This document shows, piece by piece, positions 56,304-64,000 of a DNA stretch of 64,000 bases. Each line of letters opens with the position of its first letter. Position 1 is the stretch's first letter. The position numbers and the translations under genes are program-made. The DNA is from Lichtheimia corymbifera B2541 (taxonomy: Eukaryota > Mucoromycota > Mucoromycetes > Mucorales > Lichtheimiaceae): assembly GCA_000697475.1 (NCBI GenBank), contig JNEU01000706.1, positions 174,854 through 238,853 on the forward strand, written 5' to 3'. The notes under the pieces are model-generated. The model made no database searches. It was not told the origin of the DNA and was given only the letters and a program-made list of their open reading frames with translations.

Positions 56304-59300
56304 ATGCCAGCAGCAGCAACTGCCGTCAACAACAACAAGAGCGACATTGAAGCCAAGAAGCTGGCTGCTGTGAGTGGCCCGCTCAGCGAGGTTGAGACCA
56401 AGAAGGCAAAGGATTTGCTTTCCTCTCTCTCATCCGCATCCGATTCCGATCGCGATTCTGTCGCCGAAGAACTCGCTGATTTCGTCTCTACTCATGGCGT
56501 TCAATCTCTAAAGCAATTCAACATTATCGATAGCGTGAACAAGAATCTTAGCAACAAGAAGAATGCTGGTGCTCGTCAAGGTGCTATTGCAGCGATCAAG
56601 GCTTTGACCAACAAGAGCTTGGGTGGCCAACTTGAGCCCTATCTTGTGCCTTTCCTGACATCCTTGTTGGAGTTGCAAGCCGACAAGCAAGCAGCCACCA
56701 AGCAAGCCGCAGCAGAAGCAGCCAAGAACCTTGTGGTGCAAGTCAACGAAAACGCAACAGCTGTCATTGTCCCCTATTTGTTGCAGGGATTAGGCAACTC
56801 GTGCAAGTGGCAAACAAAGACATTGGCTTTGTCTCTTTTGGATGAACTCGTCAAGCTCAAGGCTAAGGCCTTTTTCCATACCATTCCTGATGTCATCCCT
56901 GTCGTTTCTGATTGCATGTGGGATACCAAGGCTGATGTCAAGAAGGCTGCTACTGCTACCATGGGCAACATTTGTGGTCTCGTTGAAAACAAGGATATCG
57001 AGCGTTTCATTCCTGCTGTCATTGCTTGCATCAACAAACCGGAGAATGTACCTGAAACCATTCATTTGCTTGGTGCCACCACCTTTGTCCAAGAAGTCGA
57101 TGCAGCTACCTTATCCATCATGGTGCCCTTGTTGAGCCGTGGCTTGGCTGAACGTGCTACTCCCATCAAGCGAAAGTCGGCTTTGATCATTGACAATATG
57201 TGCAAGCTTGTGGATGATCCTGAAGTCGCTGCTCCATTCTTGCCACTCTTGCTCCCAGCTTTGGAAAAGATCCAGGATGTCGTCGCTGATCCCGAGTGCC
57301 GTGGTGTCGTTCAAAAAGCACTTGCTACTTTGCAACGTGTTGGCACTTCCAATGTCGAGATCTTCACCAAGGCTGACAAGGCTGATAAGGTCACCAACGT
57401 GGTTCATGAATTATTGCCTGCCAAGGTCGATGACTTTTACGGTGTTTCTGTAAAGTACCTTTGTGATGTGGCTCTTGCGTTGTGTGTGGCCAAGAACTTT
57501 TTCAAGGACACGTGGGTGCAGGCGTTGCCACCCTACATCAAGGCTTTCCTCTCGGCTGGTGATGCTGAAGCTTTGGCAAGCAAGGCTCTTGACAAGTGCG
57601 AAGAAGCTGTGACTCCCAAGGATCCTGAAGAAGATGACGAAGAAGGAGAAGATCTTTGCAACTGTGAATTCTCTCTTGCCTACGGTGCCAAGATCTTGCT
57701 CAATCGCACTTCCCTTCGTCTCAAGCGTGGTCGTCGTTATGGCTTTTGTGGTCACAATGGCTGTGGGAAATCCACTTTGATGCGTGCTATTGCCAATGAA
57801 CAAGTCGAAGGCTTCCCTCCAAAGTCCGAGCTCAAGACCGTTTACGTGGAACACGACATTGATGGTTCTGAGTCTGATACGCCTTTGGTTGATTTCATCA
57901 TTGCATCTGAAGGTGTTGAGACAAAGGAACGTGAAAAGGTGGCCCAGATCTTGCGTGATTATGGCTTCTCTGAAGAAATGGTGACTTCACACACAATCAG
58001 CTCATTGTCCGGTGGTTGGAAGATGAAACTTGCTCTTGCTCGTGCCATGCTCATGAATGCGGATATCTTGCTTCTTGACGAACCTACCAATCACTTGGAT
58101 GTGGTCAATGTTGCTTGGCTCGAAAACTACTTGCTTGGTTTGAAGAGTGTCACTTCCATCATTGTGTCCCACGACTCTGGCTTTTTGGATCACGTGTGTT
58201 CAGACATCATCCACTATGAGAAGAATTACAAGCTCAAGCGCTACAAGGGCAATCTTTCCGAATTCGTCAAGAAGGTTCCTGCTGCAGCATCTTACTATTC
58301 ATTGGAGGCATCCCAGATCAACTTCAAGTTCCCTGAACCTGGTTATCTCGAAGGTATCAAGACCAAGGAACGTGCCATCCTCAAGATGAAGAACGTCGAC
58401 TTCCAATATCCTGGCACCGCTCGCAAGCAGCTCAAGAACATCAGCATGCAGTGTTCACTCTCATCCCGTGTGGCTGTCATTGGTCCCAATGGTGCAGGCA
58501 AATCCACTTTGATTCGACTCTTGACTGGTGAGATGGAAGCCAACACTGGTACCGTTTGGAAGCATCCCAACTTGCGTATTGCCTATGTTGCCCAACACGC
58601 TTTCCACCACATTGAGAAGCATCTTGACAAGACCCCCAACGAATACATCCAATGGCGTTATGCTACTGGTGAAGATCGTGAAGAACTCGACAAGGTGGAT
58701 CGTCAAGTCACTGAAGAAGAGGAGAAGCAAATGAGCCAAACCTTTGTGATTGAGGGCGAGAAGCGCGTTGTTGAGGATATTGTTGCCCGTCGCAAACTCA
58801 AGCAGTCTTATGAATACGAAGTCTCATGGGTTGGCAAGTCATCTGTGGACAATACCTGGATCTCTCGTCAAAAGCTTGAACAAATGGGCTTTGGAAAGAA
58901 GATTGCTGAAGTCGACTCACAAGAAGCTGCAAAGTCTGGTCTCAACCGCCCTCTCACTGCCAAGGAAATTGAGAAGCATTTGGATGAAGTTGGTTTGGAA
59001 CCTGAATTTGCTACTCATTCTCGCATTCGTGGTCTTTCTGGTGGTCAAAAGGTCAAGTTGGTCATTGGTGCTGCCATGTGGAATCGTCCTCATATGTTGG
59101 TGCTTGACGAACCTACCAATTATCTCGATCGTGATTCCCTCGGTGCTCTTGCTGGTGCCATCAAGCAATACGGTGGTGGCGTTGTCATTGTTACTCACAA
59201 CCGCCAATTCTCTGAAGCACTCTGTGGTGAAGTCTGGAAGGTCGATAATGGTGAGCTTGTCGCATCAGGTCACAACTGGGTCTCTGGCAATGGTACCACA

Positions 59301-59471
59301 GCCATCAAGGAGGAAGAGCAAGAAGACATGGTTGATGCTCAAGGCAACACTATCAAGGCTGTCAAGAAGAAGGAGAAGTTGTCTTCCCGTGAATTACGCA
59401 AGAAGAAGAAGGAGCGTATGGAACGTCGCAAGCGTGGTGAAGAGGTGTTCTCTGACGAAGATGACTGGTAG
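56304..59471 (+). CDS. YEF3: Translation elongation factor 3
   Basis: EF-3 is a fungal ribosome-bound ATPase that helps release deacylated tRNA from the E site. It is a single uninterrupted frame of 1055 residues (yeast Yef3 has 1044). The N-terminal part is HEAT repeats to about residue 330, then a four-helix bundle. ABC domain 1 has GHNGCGKSTLMRAI, LSGGWKMKLALARAM and ILLLDEPTNHLD; domain 2 has GPNGAGKSTLIRLLTG, LSGGQKVKLVIGAAM and LVLDEPTNYLD. The chromodomain-like insertion lies between the Walker A and signature of domain 2 (YEVSWVGKSSVDNTWISRQK). The C-terminus is the usual Lys/Arg-rich ribosome-binding tail. Codon use is strongly biased to C-ending codons, as expected for high expression. 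I chose the ATG at 56304 because the upstream open frame encodes no family sequence. Confidence 0.98.
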   Translation: MPAAATAVNNNKSDIEAKKLAAVSGPLSEVETKKAKDLLSSLSSASDSDRDSVAEELADFVSTHGVQSLKQFNIIDSVNKNLSNKKNAGARQGAIAAIKALTNKSLGGQLEPYLVPFLTSLLELQADKQAATKQAAAEAAKNLVVQVNENATAVIVPYLLQGLGNSCKWQTKTLALSLLDELVKLKAKAFFHTIPDVIPVVSDCMWDTKADVKKAATATMGNICGLVENKDIERFIPAVIACINKPENVPETIHLLGATTFVQEVDAATLSIMVPLLSRGLAERATPIKRKSALIIDNMCKLVDDPEVAAPFLPLLLPALEKIQDVVADPECRGVVQKALATLQRVGTSNVEIFTKADKADKVTNVVHELLPAKVDDFYGVSVKYLCDVALALCVAKNFFKDTWVQALPPYIKAFLSAGDAEALASKALDKCEEAVTPKDPEEDDEEGEDLCNCEFSLAYGAKILLNRTSLRLKRGRRYGFCGHNGCGKSTLMRAIANEQVEGFPPKSELKTVYVEHDIDGSESDTPLVDFIIASEGVETKEREKVAQILRDYGFSEEMVTSHTISSLSGGWKMKLALARAMLMNADILLLDEPTNHLDVVNVAWLENYLLGLKSVTSIIVSHDSGFLDHVCSDIIHYEKNYKLKRYKGNLSEFVKKVPAAASYYSLEASQINFKFPEPGYLEGIKTKERAILKMKNVDFQYPGTARKQLKNISMQCSLSSRVAVIGPNGAGKSTLIRLLTGEMEANTGTVWKHPNLRIAYVAQHAFHHIEKHLDKTPNEYIQWRYATGEDREELDKVDRQVTEEEEKQMSQTFVIEGEKRVVEDIVARRKLKQSYEYEVSWVGKSSVDNTWISRQKLEQMGFGKKIAEVDSQEAAKSGLNRPLTAKEIEKHLDEVGLEPEFATHSRIRGLSGGQKVKLVIGAAMWNRPHMLVLDEPTNYLDRDSLGALAGAIKQYGGGVVIVTHNRQFSEALCGEVWKVDNGELVASGHNWVSGNGTTAIKEEEQEDMVDAQGNTIKAVKKKEKLSSRELRKKKKERMERRKRGEEVFSDEDDW

Positions 59472-60454
59472 ATTATGTATGAGTGTCCCCCAATTCTTGT
59501 TGTTATTTTTCTTCACATCTTTCTTTATTGTTGTTTGCTTCATATTCATTACCCCCCACATCATTATCCCATTTTGCTTCAAATACAAAAAACTTTTTAG
59601 TTACCTGATATCTTGGTTTGGATGTTTACATGGTGATTTGGAATGGGAAGAAAGGGTAGTAGTAATCATCCATTTGACGTATACTGGATACAGTGATGCA
59701 TATGTGGGTGCACATGATATATATTGACGCACCCATGCTTTATTTTGCCATTGCATTGTTACACCAGGATGCCTCATTGAGAACAAAGCGTAATACCTCC
59801 TGTCTCTAATTTGTCATAGTAAACTAGCCAGCATATGCTGATCCATGTAGATCACACGCATCAGCATTCGGGTATCCTTATATTACAATAACTTGGTTAT
59901 ATCTTCGAGCATCATAACACGGTTAATATATATGAGCATCGCCTGCTGTCAATCCATCTTTCACTTTTTATTATGTATTAGCTTTCAAGCAGCAATGTTC
60001 ATCCCCAGCGAAGGATGCATCATGAAGAGTGAGTGGTATGGCCTTTGAATACCATAAAGCGGATCCTAAATTATCAATCAACCATCTGTACCATATGCCG
60101 TTTGTACATGCCCCTTAAAACCATGTACCTGACTTTGGTGTCAGTCATGGTCCGTGCGCTCCAACGTCTATGCAGCTCCACGCTGTAAAGCATCCAAAAG
60201 TGATACGGAACCATTACTTGTCATACACATATCTTGATCCGTATTCTTTATTCAACGCTGTTTACTTGCTTCCACGAAGGCAATCGCCGTCATCCATTTA
60301 TGCAGCAACACGTCAAGGCACGTGTGTGAGTGTGTGTGTAACCACCACATGCCATTTCACTCACTTCCTCCTCAACTTGTCTATAGTGCTCTCGAGCTCA
60401 TCCATTAGCAGCACACAGCTCCACCACGCTTGACGTATAGTAAAAATATAAAGA
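59472..60454. other. Spacer between EF-3 and the right-hand repeat element
   Basis: I see no gene. The first 250 bases are the AT-rich 3' flank of EF-3. Beyond it the DNA is unique AT-rich sequence. Confidence 0.5.
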
Positions 60455-62550
60455 CGCCCATAACTAAAATTTTTACAATGAAACGTGGGGTATTCACTCA
60501 ATGAAATATGTCGAAGAATAGCACATGGTAGATAGGATGTTTATCAAGTAGTAAGTAAAGGAATAGCATTGCAAATTGAATAATGTATGGGTGGTCTACA
60601 TAGAGTCATAAGGGATAATTGTGTCATTCTATTCTTAGTTGTTACTGTCAATAGCATCCTTGATCCATGATTGTAAAACAGTTGCTGCATGCATTGACTT
60701 GAGTATTCCGTTTGCGTCTGCAGTGATCAACTATCCTTCGTCAAAGATAAACGTCCACTCGCAATCCCATACTATCCATCATCATCCTCAGCCGTATCCA
60801 CTTGACGTGATCCATAGTTCTTGCTGACAGCATTCCATGTACCAAATCGTATTCCAGGTTAACTCATCATTGTGCTTGACGGCATCCGCCCATCCATAAC
60901 CATTGCACATCCAATATCTTGGCCGAAAGAGCCTTGTGGTCATTTCCTTTTCCGTACGGCGGTTCGTGTATCTCTTCCATCGCAGCTCAACCAGGTGAAG
61001 ATTACTTGTATTGCGGTGTACTTGATAGTTGATATGGCATCCCATCCATTGTAATCCGTATGTACCAAAGAAAGTTGCTGCAAGTAACTTGAGACAATGG
61101 AGTAAAAGACATTGATAATAGGAACTGCTGTTACCTTTGGTCGCGGGAGAGAAGTGTGCAAGAACGTGCGTTGTAGTCGAGTGACAAGGCTGTGAATGCT
61201 GTTTGAGACAATGGAGTAAGACCTTGCAAATGCCAACTGTTGGAATGAATGCTGTTACGATTGGTTGTGGCAGAAGAGTGTGCAAGAGAAGGCGAGGTGT
61301 CAAGGAAGGCACGTGTTTTAGCAGAGTGAAAAGAAGGCTGTGTAGACGCCATGAACACACCACTCAGTCAAAGGCTTTCGGATCAAAGCAAGTGTAGGGT
61401 TGACATGATGGGTTAAAGTAGGACAATCGATCGCAGGTGGTAGTTGTACTTGAATGGGGCAACAGTTGAGAATGGGAGAAAAGGGAAGAAGCTGAGAGTG
61501 GAAGAAGTGGAAATTAAATAGGCCAGGCACTGTCATGCAAATCCATGCGCACTGTAATTTGATCCATGATATTGAGATTGCTCCCCTTGACTTCAAACTT
61601 GGTCAGAAGATGTATTCGGGCATGCTGATCAACTTTGTATTAATAAAGAACCCATACTTCATTTAAAAGTTTTGAATGGGAGGGCATAATGTGGGGTTTA
61701 CTATGATGGGCGGAAATTAGGAAAGCGCCGGATTTATGAAAAAGTCAATTAGTATGTACTTTCTTGGGATTCCCCATTTCGAATCTGAAACTTGGTAAGC
61801 AGGTTCTCTGAGTCATGCTGATCACCTCCATTCATTTAAAAACCGTATGCTTCATTATGATGTTTCAATGAATCGGGCGTTCCAAATATAGGGCGGACGG
61901 AGCGCAAGTAGGGTACATAGTGCACACCCCCGCGGTTACCCACCTCCATTGTGAAACTTGGTCAGGCCGTGGGCTTCGACATGCTGATGAACTCCATTCA
62001 ATTAAAAACCATACGCTTCATTAGGAAAAGTTGGATGCGGGCGACCGACGATGAACGCACGAAAATACATGTAGGTTGGACGGCCCCATGACTCGAGATT
62101 CCCTTTCTCAAATATGAAACTTTCACACAACGTGCACTTGGACATGCTGATCAGTTTCGTTCTCATAAAGACCTCATGCTTCATTTGAAAATCTTGAAAG
62201 CGAGGGTATAATAGGTAATTGACTATGAAGGACGGAAATCCCGCACCCGACGAAATTCATGAAATGTCGATTAGTATGCAGTACCTTGGGATTCTCCATC
62301 TCAAACTTGAAACTTGGTATGAAGGTTCTCTGAGTCATGCTGATCAACTCCATTCATTTAAAAACCGCATGATTCATTATGATAATTTTAAAGGGGGACA
62401 GTCCTGATGTAGGAGAGACGATGAACGGACGGCCAACATCCCCGATTTTGCCCACCTCGACCATGAAACTTGCACACAGGTGCTGTCAATCACGATGAGC
62501 AACTTTGTTCTATGATGGATCCCACGCTTCATTGCAAAGTTTAGAGCTAC
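60455..62550 (-). repeat. Right copy of the inverted dispersed repeat element
   Basis: Read on the minus strand from 62534, this copy repeats the six-unit array of 20385-22285 in the same order, then a shared region down to about 60700. Its two ends carry a related 14-base word in opposite orientation: CAATGAAACGTGGG at 60476-60489 and the complement of CAATGAAGCGTGGG at 62521-62534. Compared with the left copy it has an extra partial duplication at about 61095-61225. The shared region encodes similar peptides in the two copies, for example YQVHRNTSNLHL here and YQLHHNASNLHL at about 21950-21985, but with frame breaks. A non-autonomous DNA transposon is the simplest reading. Confidence 0.8.
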
Positions 62551-62630
62551 AGGCACTTTTATGTTTTTACATATGCTGTAAGCATAATGCTATATGACAC
62601 GTGGTGTTTGTTCATTGTCAAGTATCATTA

Positions 62631-62769
62631 TCGTTGGTCACCAGGTCACCGAAAATTGTGACCAACCCCGCCAAATTTTTGGCAGGGTCACAAGCGGGGG
62701 TAGGCAAGATACCTGCGTAAAATTGCGCCAAAGCGCAATATACCACAGGTACCCTATACCGTTGGTCAC
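62631..62769. repeat. Hairpin-rich noncoding element
   Basis: GTTGGTCAC occurs at 62633-62641 and 62761-62769, and its complement GTGACCAAC at 62658-62666. Inside are two more perfect inverted repeats: GCCAAATTTTTGGC at 62670-62683 and ATTGCGC-CAAA-GCGCAAT at 62722-62739. The segment starts and ends with the same nine-base word. It could be a small mobile element, a structured RNA or a protein-binding site; it does not match any family I know. Confidence 0.5.
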
Positions 62770-63130
62770 AGAATAGCACATAGCTAATTTTATATGATTG
62801 ATGATATATAAAATGACTACATATTTTGAAGGTACTACATATGGATCATTCATCAATGCTGGAGGAGCCTACTAACACCTATGTTTGCCTAGTTGAATAT
62901 ATACAACGGATGTATGCCACGATATGTGATAGATAAACACTTAATAGCGTCCTTGTATTATACACGAGATGACTAGCGTTGATTTATTCAATGTATGATG
63001 TTATGGATATTCTATTACTTTCTTTCACGTGTGTGTGTGTGTGTGTGCGTCCTGTGCGTCTGCGCGCGAGCTAAGCATCCAATCCTAAATGCCATGCATG
63101 ACCAGTTAGACGATGTTCAACGTAATAACG

Positions 63131-63999
63131 CTATTCATAATCCAAACCTTGCATAATATCCAACACATCTCTCTTGGTGAATTCCTTTTGCAATCGGTCC
63201 ATTGACCATCCATTCTGAGCACGACGCTCGTCTAGACGAGAAGCTGCTACATCTTTACCAACACCTTCATCATTGCTGATCTTTTCAATTGCTTTGATGA
63301 TTTTCATGCGTCTGCTAAACCTTTGACGAGCTACACAATCGCATTAGTGTTTAGCAATGATGACACGCAAACCTGCATACCTTTGCCTCCGCCAATCAGT
63401 ATTAAACCTTGCTTCGAGATCTTTTATTGCTGGAGACCCAAGGAGAAGACCTGTATCCCATTCCTTCCACGCTTGCATGACGTTGTCAACAAGTTTAATC
63501 TCATAATTTTGATCAGTGCTGATGTTGTCGGAGGTGCTGGTGTTGCTGTTGCTGTTATCATTGTTATCATTAATGCTGTTGGTGTTGCTGCTGCCAGCGA
63601 ATGTTGGTGCAAAAGAGGGATCATTGATACTATTCGCTAAACCAGCTAACCCTTGAAAAAGACGTTTGATGCCTTGTCATTGAGTTAGGAAAAGCACAAT
63701 GACTATGGCCCATGTTTGATTCACTTACTCTGCTCCGTATTACATGCAGCCACCCTAGCTTGCTGTGCCTCGTGAAAATGTTGTTCTAAACGACTTTCAA
63801 TACCATCGATTCTTCCTCCTAAGTCTGAGAGTCCATTTGCGATGATAGGTGCCACTTGATGGAGATGAGTTTGTTGCGGGTTGGATTCTGTACGTGATGC
63901 AGTCAAAAGCTGTTGTTCGAATTGTAAAAACTCTGGATCTTCAAACAAGGCGTGGTTGAATAATTTGGATGTACTTAGATGAGGGAGATCACGCAACAT
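63131..63999 (-). CDS. GCR1_C-domain DNA-binding protein, possibly 5' partial
   Basis: Exons in coding order: 63729-63999, 63373-63672, 63131-63330, giving at least 256 residues. The C-terminal half carries the domain seen at the end of yeast Gcr1 (GCR1_C), a DNA-binding fold common in fungal regulators: MQAWKEWDTGLLLGSPAIKD, LEARFNTDWRR and RFSRRMKIIKAIEKIS. A 25-residue Asn/Ser run precedes it, and an N-terminal segment (HQVAPIIANGLSDLGGRIDG, then ESRLEQHFHEA) is probably a coiled coil. An ATG lies at the last bases of the window, so the true start may be further out. The second intron uses a GTTTGC donor at 63372, needed to keep the frame. Confidence 0.75.
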
Positions 64000-64000
64000 A

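Overview
This is nuclear DNA of a filamentous fungus, most likely an early-diverging zygomycete of the Mucorales. The reasons are: many short spliceosomal introns (about 109 in the gene models below, mostly 50-80 bases), a secreted lipase of the Rhizomucor/Rhizopus type, fungus-specific genes (translation elongation factor EF-3, mitochondrial ribosomal protein Mrp51, a Kre9/Knh1-like cell-wall domain, Ypd1, a GCR1_C-domain regulator) and long CA/CT-rich spacers. I cannot name the genus from sequence alone. Exon borders are my own reading of donor and acceptor sites; every multi-exon model closes in frame.

Layout. 1-1427: 3' part of mitochondrial phenylalanyl-tRNA synthetase. 1549-6113: two tandem sucrose/alpha-glucoside-type MFS transporters with the same eight-exon structure. 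6214-8322: methylenetetrahydrofolate reductase. 8514-9072 (-): NHP6-like HMG-box protein. 10145-12409 (-): Hda1-class histone deacetylase. 13054-14587: DNA polymerase delta subunit Pol32/POLD3. 14788-15777: Mrp51. 16762-17709: C2H2 zinc-finger transcription factor. 19500-20074 (-): Ess1/Pin1 prolyl isomerase. 23254-23938 (-): Ypd1 phosphotransfer protein. 24311-26613 (-): vacuolar-type alkaline phosphatase. 27137-29461 (-): Sqs1-like G-patch protein. 29880-35460: a tandem segmental duplication carrying two secreted Kre9/Knh1-domain genes. 35597-40149 (-): probable Mediator subunit 5. 40311-42599: SF3B2/Cus1. 42801-44111 (-): secreted lipase. 44835-47148: peroxisomal acyl-CoA oxidase. 47440-49801 (-): Gid7/WDR26-like protein. 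50672-51266: hotdog thioesterase. 53214-54924: PiT phosphate transporter. 56304-59471: EF-3. 63131-63999 (-): GCR1_C-domain protein, at the window edge.

Most genes are ordinary core functions. Two groupings may be functional: the secreted lipase and the peroxisomal acyl-CoA oxidase are divergent neighbours (lipid release and beta-oxidation), and a phosphate transporter and an alkaline phosphatase both lie in the window, though 27 kb apart.

The least explained structure is a repeat family present twice in opposite orientation 38 kb apart (about 20385-22285 and 60455-62550). Each copy has six units of about 165-195 bases in the same order, followed by a shared region that looks weakly protein-like, and the right-hand copy has matching inverted ends. 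I take it to be an unclassified, probably non-autonomous mobile element. I did not find a clear defence, secondary-metabolite or other obviously new multi-gene system.
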